This document shows positions 55,044-64,000 of a DNA stretch of 64,000 nt, piece by piece (position 1 is the stretch's first letter; each line of letters starts with the position of its first letter). Both the position numbers and the translations under genes were made by a program. The notes under the pieces are model-generated. The model did not search any database. It worked only from the letters and a program-made list of their open reading frames with translations, and was not told where the DNA came from. The DNA is from Escherichia sp. E1V33 (lineage in GTDB: Bacteria; Pseudomonadota; Gammaproteobacteria; Enterobacterales; Enterobacteriaceae): NCBI RefSeq assembly GCF_004211955.1, contig NZ_RHJI01000003.1, forward strand, positions 59,101-123,100, written 5' to 3'.

Positions 55044-57335
55044 TTACCCTTCACGCGCCACCACTTTGATTTCCACCATACCAATGCCGAGTTTACGCGG
55101 TGAATGTCCGAGAATATTCCCTTCGTTGGTTGAGACAGGTTCTGGCGGAACAATTACCAGCGTGTCGGCATCGGTTGGGTTCTCGAAATGGAGCGTGGTA
55201 GTGGTTACTTCATTGTCCAGCACGATGGTTTGTTCTTCATTGCCTACGCGTACCGGAATGGGACGGCTGGCGTTATTACCGTATGCTTTGGCGGTAATCA
55301 CCAGATCAAATTTCTTCGGCAAAGGATGTTTGTACTCGATTTTCACTTCATCGCCTAGCTGCGCGTTGGACCAGCGTCCCCACGACTCCGGACGGGAAAT
55401 CCCACTAAACTGTTTCACTTCTTCCGGCGCACCCGCAACGTTAAAAATGAAACTGTCGGCTTTGTAGCGAATATCGTTATCGACAATCTTCAGCGTATCG
55501 ACATTGCCTTTGTAGCGTTCCATATCGATGACGGTATCTTTAAATGCGGTTTTGCCCTTCCACGTCGTTTTATCAACATGTTGAACAATTTGCTGACCAC
55601 CAAGCTGCCCCTGGGACACACACCAGTCCGTGGAGAGTGCCAGCTCCGGCGCCCATAGCTGAGCCATCTTGTAGCAACGATCAACCCAGACGAAATTGTC
55701 GCGCGGAGCAAAATCGGCCAACTGGAAACGCAGTGGGGCCGAGTATTCGCTTTCTGGCAGTGGCTCCACACGTTTATCTGACACGCGTAACAGCAGCGGC
55801 AGACGGAAATGGGTACCCGAGAAGGCGATCATGTTTTTATTCTGATCGATGGTGAACTCTTTCATCTCGGTGGGGAATTTCCACAGACGAATGATATCGG
55901 GCTTCCACGCCAGCACTTTCTCTTTAATGTTGAGGAACACTTCCGACATTGATTGACCAGATAGGCTACTACGCCCAAGGCCAATAAAGTTATCGCCACC
56001 GAGAATATCCAGCACTGTAGCGCCGTTATCCATAGTGTTGCGCTTCACCGCCAGCGTCTCTTGCTGTGGCTTGTCGCCACGGATGACGAAAAACAGGTTG
56101 TTGCGATCCTGTTTATTAAGGTATTTCCACGCTGTGTTGTTCATCGCCAGGTGGTCAGAAGAAACCACAATAACGGTATCCTTAAACCACGGGGAGTTTT
56201 TGATTTTGTCGATAAACGCGGCGATGTTCTCCTGACTGCAACTTACCGCGCTAAATGACTGGTTCGGTTTACCATCAAAATCATATTTTTTACGGTTACA
56301 GGTGCGAGAGATAAAACCATCCGGGTGATGGGTATCAACCGTCAGGGTAAACAGTGAGAATCGCTGACCAGAGCGGGAAAGCTCTTCAAACTTTTTCCAC
56401 GCTTCATCGAGCACGGTATCGTCGTAGAATCCCCAGTCGTTGCGATAATGCGGGTCCGCCACCACACTTTTCAGCTCTTCAGCGCCATACAAATGGTCGA
56501 AGCCGTGTGATTTCAGGAACACATCTTTACCCGCAAAACGCAGGTTAGCCCCTTGCACAAAATAGTTCTGATAACCTGAGTTTTTCAGGATATCGCCAAG
56601 ACAGATGTTCTGCGGGAAGAAGCTGGAAACCGAGGCGGAGGCGTTACCTTCAAATGGGGCAAACAGTGGAATGCCACACTGAGAAGCCACCATGCCCGCG
56701 ATAGTGTAATCCGTTCCCGGCAGTTGCTGAGTATGGCTGAAATCGAGTCCTTCATTTTTCAGCGCGCCCAGTTCGGGAGTGAGGTCCGGGAAAGCGTCGT
56801 TATCAAAATAGGTCCGCTCCAGGCTCTCACCATAGATATAAACCAGGTTAAGTTTTGGCGCAGGGATAGTTTTCGACGGTTCTTTATAATAAGCCGCAAA
56901 GTCAGGATCGCCGTCGCGTGACTGGGATTTTACCAGTTCCGTTATCTGGCGAAACGCCGGGCTGGCGTCCACAGAACCCAGCGCCAGTAAGAGTGCCAGC
57001 AGGCTGTAGCCAAAATGGTGAGGATGATGACGGCGTCGGCGTAGGATCCAGCCCAGCGCGCCGAAAACTACCGCCAGCGCCAGCACGATGCCTACTCCCG
57101 GCAGGATATACTTGCTGACACCAGCACCGGTCAGGCTGTTAGTTAAGGTATAGAGCACCGCGTCGTTAATGCCGTCGCCAGTAAAATAGTCACTGGCAAA
57201 CAGGGTAATGTTTAAAACGACAAATAGCCCCAGCACCGTTAACGTGGCGGCAAACCACCAGGTGTTACGTCCCGCTTTCCATGCGTAGATCAGCACAGAG
57301 GCGAGAAATAGGGCGAAAGAGAATAGTTCTGACAA
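55044..57335 (-). CDS. opgB: Phosphoglycerol transferase I
   Basis: A 763-residue protein reading from a TTG codon at 57335 ((M)[20 protein letters not shown]), with GAGGAT eight bases upstream. The frame continues 33 codons to an ATG, but that part has no hydrophobic character and the TTG start gives the known length. Four N-terminal membrane segments lead to a periplasmic sulfatase/LTA-synthase-like domain ([12 protein letters not shown], the nucleophile-threonine region; [11 protein letters not shown], metal ligands). OpgB moves phosphoglycerol from phosphatidylglycerol onto osmoregulated periplasmic glucans. Confidence 0.96.
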   Translation of the reverse strand: MSELFSFALFLASVLIYAWKAGRNTWWFAATLTVLGLFVVLNITLFASDYFTGDGINDAVLYTLTNSLTGAGVSKYILPGVGIVLALAVVFGALGWILRRRRHHPHHFGYSLLALLLALGSVDASPAFRQITELVKSQSRDGDPDFAAYYKEPSKTIPAPKLNLVYIYGESLERTYFDNDAFPDLTPELGALKNEGLDFSHTQQLPGTDYTIAGMVASQCGIPLFAPFEGNASASVSSFFPQNICLGDILKNSGYQNYFVQGANLRFAGKDVFLKSHGFDHLYGAEELKSVVADPHYRNDWGFYDDTVLDEAWKKFEELSRSGQRFSLFTLTVDTHHPDGFISRTCNRKKYDFDGKPNQSFSAVSCSQENIAAFIDKIKNSPWFKDTVIVVSSDHLAMNNTAWKYLNKQDRNNLFFVIRGDKPQQETLAVKRNTMDNGATVLDILGGDNFIGLGRSSLSGQSMSEVFLNIKEKVLAWKPDIIRLWKFPTEMKEFTIDQNKNMIAFSGTHFRLPLLLRVSDKRVEPLPESEYSAPLRFQLADFAPRDNFVWVDRCYKMAQLWAPELALSTDWCVSQGQLGGQQIVQHVDKTTWKGKTAFKDTVIDMERYKGNVDTLKIVDNDIRYKADSFIFNVAGAPEEVKQFSGISRPESWGRWSNAQLGDEVKIEYKHPLPKKFDLVITAKAYGNNASRPIPVRVGNEEQTIVLDNEVTTTTLHFENPTDADTLVIVPPEPVSTNEGNILGHSPRKLGIGMVEIKVVAREG

Positions 57336-57588
57336 CGGGCGATCCTCACTAAACAGGCAGTTCAGCCGATGTTTAAGATTTTTTGAGAAACACAATGTAA
57401 TGGTGCTGCCATATTGCTGCAATTCTAGTGTCAAAAAAATGCGATGTTGTTAGGAATAAGTTTATAAACAGACTTTTTTGCGCAAGAACGCTTCCCGTGT
57501 AACAGAGGGAAAGACGTGCAGAAACAGGGAAAAGAGCGGGGAAGGGCCGCGTAAGCTTGTTAACAGCTAAAACGCGGCGTTATGTGGA

Positions 57589-58086
57589 TCAGGAAATAAA
57601 GTTCAGACCTTGCTTTAACACCAGATCGCAGGCTTTGGTTTTTACCTTTTCTGCCAGAGGAGTCGTACCGATGTTATCCAGATTAAGCTGCTGACCATCT
57701 TTGGTTTTTAGCAAACCCTGAATGCCATCCAGATAGTTGGTATCTTCTTTCTGCTCTTCGCTGTTCAGGCCCAGCTTTTCCAGCACCTGGTTCTTGATGT
57801 TTTCTGCATCGGTAACTGAAGCCAGCTTTTGCTTCGCGCAGTATTGCAGAATGCCTGCGGCATTGTTCATGTTGTCTGCGCTTAACGCCTGGTTGCCACT
57901 ACTAAGCAGGTTAGTTAATGAAGCGAGTGACCAACCGCCTTCCTGTGTGGTGCTGTCTTGGGTGCTTAACTCGCTGGCGGCGCTGGAAAGCGCATCTTTC
58001 CAGGATGCGGCATGCACCCCGGTGGAAATTAATGCGCCGGCGGCAATTGCGCAGCACAGAAGGTGTTTAACAGTTTTCATCATCAT
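57589..58086 (-). CDS. yjjA: DUF2501 exported protein YjjA
   Basis: A 165-residue protein with a signal peptide (MMMKTVKHLLCCAIAAGALI, cut after STGVHAA). The mature part is DUF2501 (NAAGILQYCAKQKLASVTDA; KVKTKACDLVLKQGLNF). The two mature cysteines could form a disulfide in the periplasm. Three ATG codons in a row leave the exact start open by one or two residues. An imperfect hairpin (CCGCGT...ACGCGG, 57547-57577) follows the gene. Function is unknown. Confidence 0.92.
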   Translation of the reverse strand: MMMKTVKHLLCCAIAAGALISTGVHAASWKDALSSAASELSTQDSTTQEGGWSLASLTNLLSSGNQALSADNMNNAAGILQYCAKQKLASVTDAENIKNQVLEKLGLNSEEQKEDTNYLDGIQGLLKTKDGQQLNLDNIGTTPLAEKVKTKACDLVLKQGLNFIS

Positions 58087-58131
58087 TACTCAAGGTGGAG
58101 TTGTGTCGCAGTATAGCGCCGGAAAGGAGGA

Positions 58132-58869
58132 TTAATACTCTTTACCCGTTACCCGACTACGATAGCTATCCCAGTTAAAAATAACCCACAGACTGTTACC
58201 CAGGCGCATACGATCCATAACGCGCTCGCCCAGTAACTTGGTCATCTCTTCCATATTGCTGTTGGTCAGCATCCCGGTCGGGCGTTTGGAAGAAGAACGT
58301 CGATCGACGATCTGGTTGATGATTACCTTTTCATATTTCGATTCGGTCTGAACGCCGATCTCGTCGATCACCAGCAGATCTACGTTGCTCAGATCGTTGA
58401 GCAGTTGTTCTTCACTGGTGCCACTATTTCTGAAGGTATCTTTCATCGCCGACATAATATCGGCTACGGTGATTATCAACACCGATTTGCCGCGTAGCAG
58501 TAGTTCGTTGCAGATTGCCGCAGCCAGATGGTTTTTGCCAGTTCCCGGCTTGCCAGAAAAGATAAAGCTGGCGATGTTGCCGTCAAACTCTTCAACATAC
58601 TGGCGCGCTTTGCTCAACGCATTCATCTGCCCTTCGCACTCAACACGATAGTTCTCAAAGGAGCAGTTTTGATGCAGTGGACGAATGCCGGAGCGGTTAA
58701 AGGTACGCTGCATTTTCATCGCCCGATTCTCGCGCTCAAGAGCGGCGGCGCGGAGCGCCCCTTGTTCTTTCTGCCACGCCAGAAGTTCTTCACCCGTTTT
58801 GAAGGCAGGTTTGATATGGGCAGGCATCATTTTTTGCAGGCGTTGCATCAGGTCGCCAACGTTTTTCAT
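58132..58869 (-). CDS. dnaC: DNA helicase loader DnaC
   Basis: A 245-residue AAA+ ATPase that carries DnaB helicase onto DNA at oriC and at restart sites. Walker A is GKPGTGKNH (near residue 100), Walker B LLVIDEIG (near 165) and the arginine finger region follows RRSSSKRP. The N-terminal ~50 residues bind DnaB. The gene follows dnaT by two bases in the dnaTC operon. Confidence 0.98.
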   Translation of the reverse strand: MKNVGDLMQRLQKMMPAHIKPAFKTGEELLAWQKEQGALRAAALERENRAMKMQRTFNRSGIRPLHQNCSFENYRVECEGQMNALSKARQYVEEFDGNIASFIFSGKPGTGKNHLAAAICNELLLRGKSVLIITVADIMSAMKDTFRNSGTSEEQLLNDLSNVDLLVIDEIGVQTESKYEKVIINQIVDRRSSSKRPTGMLTNSNMEEMTKLLGERVMDRMRLGNSLWVIFNWDSYRSRVTGKEY

Positions 58870-58871
58870 CG

Positions 58872-59411
58872 TTACCCTCTGAATCCTGGTGGAATTTGGC
58901 TGTCAGGTTCACTGACAGTGTTCACATCTCGTTTCGCTAATCCGCCATTGCTGGCACGACCGATTTGCAGGCTGCGCGCCAGTTTTTGTTGCCACTGCAC
59001 ATGATGGAAGACTTTGCCTTCCGCCTGCCAGTAAGAAATAAATGACGCCAGTTCTTCGGCGGTAACCGGCTCTCTTAGCGCCACGCCCCATAATGCCGCC
59101 TGACGGATAAAATCGGTATCGGGTTGCCAGTCTGGGTACATGGCGAATTTGCCCATCGGTACGGCAACGGGGACGGCTTGCGGTTCCTGATAGAGTTGAT
59201 CGTCCAGGGCCACGTCACTTCCCGGACGAGTCAGTTTTTCTTCCAACGCCAGCAGTTCAGCAAGACGCGCGGGCGTAACGGCATAAAACGCCGGGGCGTT
59301 GTTGGCAAATACGGCAACCATGCCGCCTTCTGCTTTTGCCAGAACGGTTTGGTGATCGTGTACCAGGGCGTCAATACCTACGACGTCCGGGGTCAAAACT
59401 CTGGAAGACAT
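58872..59411 (-). CDS. dnaT: Primosomal protein DnaT
   Basis: From [20 protein letters not shown], 179 residues as in E. coli DnaT; the frame has four further upstream codons with no ribosome site. DnaT acts with PriA and PriB to recruit DnaB-DnaC at stalled forks. The C-terminal domain ([32 protein letters not shown]) binds ssDNA. It is coupled to dnaC. Confidence 0.97.
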   Translation of the reverse strand: MSSRVLTPDVVGIDALVHDHQTVLAKAEGGMVAVFANNAPAFYAVTPARLAELLALEEKLTRPGSDVALDDQLYQEPQAVPVAVPMGKFAMYPDWQPDTDFIRQAALWGVALREPVTAEELASFISYWQAEGKVFHHVQWQQKLARSLQIGRASNGGLAKRDVNTVSEPDSQIPPGFRG

Positions 59412-59464
59412 ACTGTTTCTCAATATGGAACGATGAACGAGAAGGGAGATTACTTTTATAGTAA

Positions 59465-59500
59465 CACACGGATGAGGCCAGGCAGCCTCTCATCCATGTG
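59465..59500. terminator. Inverted repeat between yjjB and dnaT
   Basis: CACA-C-GGATGAG and CTCATCC-A-TGTG form an 11-bp stem with one central mismatch around a 12-base loop. It lies just after the yjjB stop and before dnaT, so it is a likely terminator of yjjPB. Confidence 0.6.
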
Positions 59501-59517
59501 CTTTAAGCGAGGCAATT

Positions 59518-59991
59518 TTATACGCGGGGGCGCTTGCGGTACAACCACAATCCAGGAACGGAAAGGCCGATGGATAACGCGCCAACAATTGATGAAGCTG
59601 TAAGAAAGTTAGTTAACAGGGTAATCATTAACGGCTCGCTGTAACCTAACTGACTGATTTTTACCGCTGAAATCATTGCTGTATACGCCGGAATGCCGGG
59701 GAACATAGGAATGACAGCCGCCACGGTAAAGACTTTCGGATGCGCCAGATACCAGCGCGACCACTGAATACCAATGGTGCCGACCAGTAGCGAAGCCATA
59801 AATGTCGACCACTCAATATTAAGTCCGGTAGTCATTAAAATCATTCGCGAACCATGACCCATCGCGCCAAGCAGCGCACACCAGCGTAATGCCCGGATTG
59901 GCACGTTGAACACCATCGCAAAGCCGACCGCTGGGATTGCCGCGAGAATCATATCCTCCGCCAATGCTAGTAGAAATTCGATTACACCCAT
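59518..59991 (-). CDS. yjjB: YjjB, small subunit of ThrE-type exporter
   Basis: A 157-residue membrane protein from [17 protein letters not shown] with four to five hydrophobic segments (DUF3815/ThrE C-terminal half). Together with YjjP it makes a split ThrE-like exporter, reported in E. coli to export succinate. Its start overlaps the 3' end of yjjP by ten bases, so the two are coupled. Confidence 0.94.
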   Translation of the reverse strand: MGVIEFLLALAEDMILAAIPAVGFAMVFNVPIRALRWCALLGAMGHGSRMILMTTGLNIEWSTFMASLLVGTIGIQWSRWYLAHPKVFTVAAVIPMFPGIPAYTAMISAVKISQLGYSEPLMITLLTNFLTASSIVGALSIGLSVPGLWLYRKRPRV

Positions 59992-60752
59992 CCGCGTAGC
60001 CCCCAAATTGTGAGTGCCATCACCACACCAACGCAGGTTGCCAGTGTTAGCAGACTGGCAATCGCCCAGCGTGCCAGTCCGGTATTTATATGACCTTTAA
60101 ACATATCGGCTACAGCATTTATCAACGGAAAACCCGGCACCAGTAAAAGAACACTGGCCGCCATTGCCACAGTCAGCGTATGACTGAATGTCGGAAGTTG
60201 TAGAAGAAGGCCGGAAATTGTGGTGGCAGCGAAGGCGGTGATACAAAAGTTTATTTGAGGATGGAGGTGGCGTTGTGCCAGTAACTGGCGGATATACATG
60301 GCGATCATACTGGCGAAGAATGTAATCAACGCACCATCCCAACCACCGTTATTCAGTTTACAGAAACAGGCGCAAGAGAGTCCCACCATCAAAGCGACCA
60401 GCCAACGCGGATAGCGCAGGGGATGTATTTGGCTAAAACGTTTCTCAACACCTTTGTAATCCAGCAGATTATGTTCCGCCAGAATCACAATGTGTTGTAC
60501 CTCAGTAACCATATGCATATTAATGCCGCGATCGTGGTTTTTGCGCGTAGATGTCAGACATTGACCATCTTTAATGGTGGTCAGTACGATGGCGTTGGAA
60601 GAAATGGAGCTTTCAACGCTGTCCATTCCCAGTGCACGCCCAAGTCGTGAAGAAAGCTCGTCAACCAGCGCGCTTTCCGCCCCGTGCTGTAAAAGAAATA
60701 ACCCGCACTGGATACATAGCCGTGTAACGGCTCGCTGTTGCTCTGTTTGCAT
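59982..60752 (-). CDS. yjjP: YjjP, large subunit of ThrE-type exporter
   Basis: A 256-residue protein of the ThrE/DUF1212 family. The cytoplasmic N-terminal region has [20 protein letters not shown] and [20 protein letters not shown]; five hydrophobic segments follow in the C-terminal half. With YjjB it forms the succinate exporter YjjPB. It is transcribed divergently from yjjQ across ~630 AT-rich bases. Confidence 0.95.
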   Translation of the reverse strand: MQTEQQRAVTRLCIQCGLFLLQHGAESALVDELSSRLGRALGMDSVESSISSNAIVLTTIKDGQCLTSTRKNHDRGINMHMVTEVQHIVILAEHNLLDYKGVEKRFSQIHPLRYPRWLVALMVGLSCACFCKLNNGGWDGALITFFASMIAMYIRQLLAQRHLHPQINFCITAFAATTISGLLLQLPTFSHTLTVAMAASVLLLVPGFPLINAVADMFKGHINTGLARWAIASLLTLATCVGVVMALTIWGLRGWV

Positions 60753-61378
60753 GACTCGTCCTTTGTCATAAGACGTGTTGCGTATTGTGCAAAAAATGAG
60801 AACCCTTTTGTATCATGAAGCATGGCTGTTTTGATGTTGGTTAAGATCAAAATTGCGCTGATTAATCCTGGTTGCGGTGGTTAAATCGCTGAAGGGAAGC
60901 GAGGCGAGTTTGGGATTGAATAAATAATTCTATGAATATTATCATTAAAATGAATTTATCATTTTGTTTTTACGCGTATGAGTAATGGCTGGTGAAATCA
61001 GTTTTTCGGCTCCAGGCAAGAAATACCCTTCAGTTTTTATTGGTTTTTTTCTTGATGTTCTGGCTAAAGGCTTTTCATTTTATTTTTATTCGTTATTTTA
61101 AATGATATTTTAAACTGATTGAATCTGAGGATTTTGATTAAGTATTTCTAACAACATAATTTAGATATTTTAAATGTGTCAGAGGTATTTTTCCAGGTTA
61201 TTATTTGTTGCTAGTCTCCTGAAACATACAAAGGGTTTTTGTGTGGCTGGGGTAAACTGATATGAAGTGATGCTAAGGATAAATTATTCGCTCAATCTAT
61301 TAATTTATTGGAATCATTTAAAGGATGAATATCCTGAATAAACCATCATAATTTATAGACAGTGGATGTGGAGGATAT
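60753..61378. promoter_or_regulatory. AT-rich divergent control region upstream of yjjQ-bglJ
   Basis: Over 620 bases without a gene, very AT-rich from about 60920 to 61340 with several T and A runs. In E. coli the yjjQ-bglJ operon is silenced by H-NS, and this composition is what H-NS binds. The yjjP promoter must lie near 60780-60850. Confidence 0.6.
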
Positions 61379-62104
61379 ATGTTGCCAGGATGCTGCAAAA
61401 ATGGAATTGTTATCAGTAAAATACCCGTTATGCAGGCAGGGTTAAAAGAGGTCATGAGGACCCATTTCCCTGAATACGATATAACGAGTAGCGCCTCTGC
61501 GGAGGAGTTGACCATATTACAATTACGTCGTGCTGGTTTAGTTATTGCCGATTTAGCCGGGCAAACAGAAGACCCGCGTTCTGTTTGTGAACATTATTAT
61601 TCATTGATCTCACAATACCGGGAAATTCATTGGGTTTTCATGGTTTCGCGAGCCTGGTACTCTCAAGCGGTGGAACTGCTTATGTGTCCAACTGCGACGT
61701 TACTGTCCGATATCGAGCCCATTGAGAATTTGGTCAAGACTGTTCGTTCTGGCAATGTCCATGCAGATCGCATCAGCGCCATGCTGACTTCGCCAGCAAT
61801 GCCGGAAATCCAGGAATTTGGTTATCGCACCGTGATTCTTACCCTTTCTGAGCGCAAGGTACTGCGGCTATTAGGTAAAGGATGGGGCATCAACCAAATA
61901 GCTTCATTGCTTAAGAAAAGCAATAAAACCATCAGCGCACAAAAGAACAGTGCGATGCGTCGGCTGGCAATTCACAGTAACGCTGAGATGTATGCATGGA
62001 TTAATAGCGCACAGGGTGCAAGGGAACTTAACTTGCCTTCTGTTTATGGAGATGCCGCAGAATGGAACACAACCGAATTAAGAAGAGAAATGTCGCACTC
62101 ATAG
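61379..62104 (+). CDS. yjjQ: LuxR-type regulator YjjQ
   Basis: A 241-residue protein. The N-terminal receiver-like domain lacks the usual phospho-acceptor pattern. A LuxR/FixJ DNA-binding helix-turn-helix lies at ~155-215 ([20 protein letters not shown]). In E. coli YjjQ represses motility and capsule genes. It overlaps bglJ by 43 bases, so the pair is co-translated, under H-NS and LeuO control. Confidence 0.95.
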   Translation: MLPGCCKNGIVISKIPVMQAGLKEVMRTHFPEYDITSSASAEELTILQLRRAGLVIADLAGQTEDPRSVCEHYYSLISQYREIHWVFMVSRAWYSQAVELLMCPTATLLSDIEPIENLVKTVRSGNVHADRISAMLTSPAMPEIQEFGYRTVILTLSERKVLRLLGKGWGINQIASLLKKSNKTISAQKNSAMRRLAIHSNAEMYAWINSAQGARELNLPSVYGDAAEWNTTELRREMSHS

Positions 62105-62739
62105 AAAAATGCGTCATGAGCAGTATCGGTATTGAGAGTTTATTCAGAAAGTTTGCGGGTAATCCTTATAAACTCTATATGTATACCAGCCAGGAGGCTT
62201 TTCAGGATGCTATGTCGCGGGTTTCATTTGCGGCGGTCATTTTTTCTTTTTCTGCCATGAGAAGTGAGCGCAGGGAGGGATTATCTTGTCTGACTGAGCT
62301 GGCAATCAAATTTCCACGTACCCGGCGTTTGGTTATTGCGGATGATGATATTGAAGCGCGATTGATTGGCTCATTGTCGCCTTCTCCTTTGGATGGTGTG
62401 TTAAGTAAAGCATCGACGCTGGATGTTTTTCACCAGGAGCTGTTTCTGTCACTAAATGGTGTTCGTCAGGCGACCGATCGACTGAACAACCAGTGGTATA
62501 TTAATCAAAGCCGGACGCTGAGCCCGACGGAGAGGGAAATATTACGGTTTATGTCGCGTGGCTACTCAATGACGCAAATTGCTGAACAGCTTAAACGGAA
62601 TATAAAAACGATCCGCGCGCATAAATTTAATGTGATGTCGAAACTGGGTGTCAGTTCTGATGCCGGACTGCTTGAGGCGGCAGATATTCTGTTATGTATG
62701 CGGATTTCTGAAACAAGCAATGTGTTGCATCCCTATTAA
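62062..62739 (+). CDS. bglJ: LuxR-type regulator BglJ
   Basis: A 225-residue LuxR-family partner of RcsB. BglJ-RcsB heterodimers activate bgl, leuO and other loci independently of RcsB phosphorylation. The helix-turn-helix is at ~150-210 ([38 protein letters not shown]). The start inside the end of yjjQ (ATGGAACACAACCG) is the usual one; overlap is 43 bases in a different frame. Confidence 0.95.
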   Translation: MEHNRIKKRNVALIEKCVMSSIGIESLFRKFAGNPYKLYMYTSQEAFQDAMSRVSFAAVIFSFSAMRSERREGLSCLTELAIKFPRTRRLVIADDDIEARLIGSLSPSPLDGVLSKASTLDVFHQELFLSLNGVRQATDRLNNQWYINQSRTLSPTEREILRFMSRGYSMTQIAEQLKRNIKTIRAHKFNVMSKLGVSSDAGLLEAADILLCMRISETSNVLHPY

Positions 62740-62776
62740 TCTACTTAATGCCGGGTTTATCCTCCCGGCAGTGTTT

Positions 62777-63565
62777 TTATTTCAGCGTACAATCCCCACA
62801 CTGTTGCACGTCCGGTAAGCGATAACGCTGGCAACAGGTGCGGCGCACCAGCAGGCCATCGCGCAGCACGACTGTGCGCCACAATGGATTATCTTCGCCG
62901 CTGGAGAACGTTTTCTCAAAGAACAGGGCATGGCGGAGCGATTCAACTAATGCTTCGCCAAGCAACTGCTTCATCTCGGTAAGATACCAGTTAATCAAAT
63001 AACCGGTATTACTCCAGATGAGTTTGCCGTTAATTTCGCCTGTCGCTTCTAATGCCTGCACTACTGGGACAAGTGCCTGGCTGATTAACGTTTCCATTCG
63101 CTGCTGTGGCGAATGCGGTGTTGCGTTTTTGTCTTCACACACATCGACCCAGAAACAAGCGGCGCGTCCGGTTTCATGAAACTCAACGTGAAAATGTTCC
63201 GGCGACACATCTAATGCTTTTTCCTGCGTCAGTAGCGCCAGCATTAATGGTGGCACCATCAGGCCGATATACCATTGTGCCCATAGTGAGATCAGCGGTT
63301 TGTTCTCGCGGATCATCGTTGGTTGGTTGCGATAGATATGATCGGAATAGACCGCGAGTAGAGAACTTAGCGCATTCGGTGATGACCATTGCGCCAGCGT
63401 CATGGCGTTAAGCGGAGCGGGTTCATCCAGGCGGATAAACTCGAGCAAATGTTCACGATGTTCCACGATTGTCGCACGTACCGCTTGTGCAAGCGTCGGA
63501 TCTTGCGGCTTGAGATGCGTTCGCCAGATAACATCTTCAAAAAGCGGTGCGGAACGATAGGCCAT
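62777..63565 (-). CDS. fhuF: Ferric-siderophore reductase FhuF
   Basis: A 262-residue cytoplasmic [2Fe-2S] protein that reduces iron in hydroxamate siderophores such as ferrioxamine B and ferrichrome. The cluster cysteines form the unusual C-terminal CC-x10-C-x2-C set (RTCCQRYRLPDVQQCGDC). A Fur-box-like sequence lies just upstream of its start. It converges on bglJ. Confidence 0.97.
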   Translation of the reverse strand: MAYRSAPLFEDVIWRTHLKPQDPTLAQAVRATIVEHREHLLEFIRLDEPAPLNAMTLAQWSSPNALSSLLAVYSDHIYRNQPTMIRENKPLISLWAQWYIGLMVPPLMLALLTQEKALDVSPEHFHVEFHETGRAACFWVDVCEDKNATPHSPQQRMETLISQALVPVVQALEATGEINGKLIWSNTGYLINWYLTEMKQLLGEALVESLRHALFFEKTFSSGEDNPLWRTVVLRDGLLVRRTCCQRYRLPDVQQCGDCTLK

Positions 63566-63582
63566 AATCGTGATAGCAATCT

Positions 63583-63601
63583 AAATGATAATGATTGCTA
63601 A
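63583..63601. promoter_or_regulatory. Fur box upstream of fhuF
   Basis: AAATGATAATGATTGCTAA matches the Fur consensus GATAATGATAATCATTATC in most positions, 18 bases upstream of the fhuF start codon. Confidence 0.75.
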
Positions 63602-63650
63602 TCCTAACGATAGGTTTACCCGATAGCAAGGGATTTCTCTGGCTTGCAAA

Positions 63651-63687
63651 TGATAAAAATTATCATATGATATTGGTTATCATTATC
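63651..63687. promoter_or_regulatory. Fur-box array upstream of yjjZ
   Basis: TGATAAAAATTATCA (63651-63665) is followed by GATATTGGTTATCATTATC (63669-63687). Both resemble Fur sites and lie within 60 bases of the yjjZ start. Confidence 0.75.
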
Positions 63688-63705
63688 AGTGAAAGAGATT
63701 AAACC

Positions 63706-63942
63706 ATGTTGCAACGTATGCTGGGCAGTGGCTGGGGAGTGTTGCTGCCGGGATTGCTGATTGCAGGACTGACGTATGCGGATTTATCGCCGGATCAGTG
63801 GCGGATTGTGATTCTGATGGGATTACTGCTGACACCGCTGATGTTGTATCACAAACAGTTACGGCATTACGTTTTGCTGCCATCGTGCCTGGCGCTTATT
63901 TCTGGCGTCATGTTGATGATAATGAACTGGAATCAGGGATGA
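63706..63942 (+). CDS. yjjZ: Small membrane protein YjjZ, Fur-controlled
   Basis: A 78-residue protein with two to three hydrophobic segments (GVLLPGLLIAGLTYADL; WRIVILMGLLLTPLMLY; LALISGVMLMIMNW) of the DUF1435 type. Position and length match YjjZ of E. coli. The Fur-box array just upstream predicts expression under iron limitation. Function is unknown. Confidence 0.88.
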   Translation: MLQRMLGSGWGVLLPGLLIAGLTYADLSPDQWRIVILMGLLLTPLMLYHKQLRHYVLLPSCLALISGVMLMIMNWNQG

Positions 63943-63980
63943 TAAAACAGGGAAGAAACAAGAGAGGAAGTAAAGATAAT

Positions 63981-64000
63981 TGGTGCGAGGGGGGGGACTT
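63981..64000 (-). tRNA. tRNA-Leu, 3' end only (cut by window edge)
   Basis: TGGTGCGAGGGGGGGGACTT, read on the minus strand, gives AAGTCCCCCCCCTCGCACCA. This is the T-arm strand, acceptor and CCA end of the CAG-type leucine tRNA. In E. coli the leuQPV tRNA cluster follows yjjZ in this orientation. Confidence 0.9.

Overview
The window is chromosomal DNA of Escherichia coli (or a very close Escherichia). Gene order and protein sequences follow the right-hand end of the E. coli map from uxuA to the leu tRNA cluster: uxuAB-uxuR, iraD, hypT-iadA-yjiGH, kptA, yjiJ, yjiK, yjiL-yjiM, yjiN, an rpn nuclease, yjiR, yjiS, symE, yjiA-yjiX-btsT, tsr, lgoTRD, opgB, yjjA, dnaCT, yjjPB, yjjQ-bglJ, fhuF, yjjZ and the 3' end of a tRNA-Leu at the last bases. 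It is not K-12: several blocks differ. Comparisons to K-12 here come from memory of its gene order and proteins, not from an alignment.

1-5.5 kb is accessory. It holds the C-terminal part of a large DUF1998 helicase with a Vsr-like nuclease region, translationally coupled to a UvrD-type helicase that carries a RelE-like N-terminal domain, and then an opposed metallo-beta-lactamase-fold protein. This looks like a defence module cut by the window edge. It abuts the uxuA promoter where gntP would be expected. 6.4-24.3 kb is the ordinary hexuronate, stress-response, isoaspartyl dipeptide and activase/dehydratase region. It lacks yjiC and mdtM, and a broken PTS Enzyme I fragment lies between iraD and hypT.

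24.4-29.4 kb is the 'immigration control region'. Instead of mcrBC-hsdRMS-mrr it has a DUF262/DUF1524 (GmrSD-like) endonuclease, the SOS toxin symE with its antisense RNA symR, a short hsdR tail remnant, and a NERD-nuclease/UvrD-helicase protein.

The most notable block is 33.6-49.4 kb, inserted between btsT and tsr. It encodes an apparently complete trans-4-hydroxy-L-proline to 2-oxoglutarate pathway: a two-cysteine epimerase, a three-subunit D-hydroxyproline dehydrogenase, a DHDPS-fold deaminase, a 2-oxoglutarate semialdehyde dehydrogenase, an APC permease, a Ldh-family cyclic-imine reductase and a PAS-AraC regulator. Immediately next to it is a second D-amino-acid module: an N-acyl-D-amino-acid deacylase, a RidA protein, a sodium:solute symporter, a divergent fold-III PLP D-amino-acid dehydratase/deaminase and an RpiR regulator. 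Together they could let the strain feed on collagen-derived hydroxyproline and on N-acylated D-amino acids. No integrase, IS element or tRNA borders this block.

49.5-64 kb returns to backbone: serine chemoreceptor tsr with a sigma-28 promoter, L-galactonate genes, periplasmic glucan modification (opgB), primosome loading (dnaTC), the YjjPB exporter, the AT-rich yjjQ-bglJ regulators, and Fur-controlled fhuF and yjjZ.
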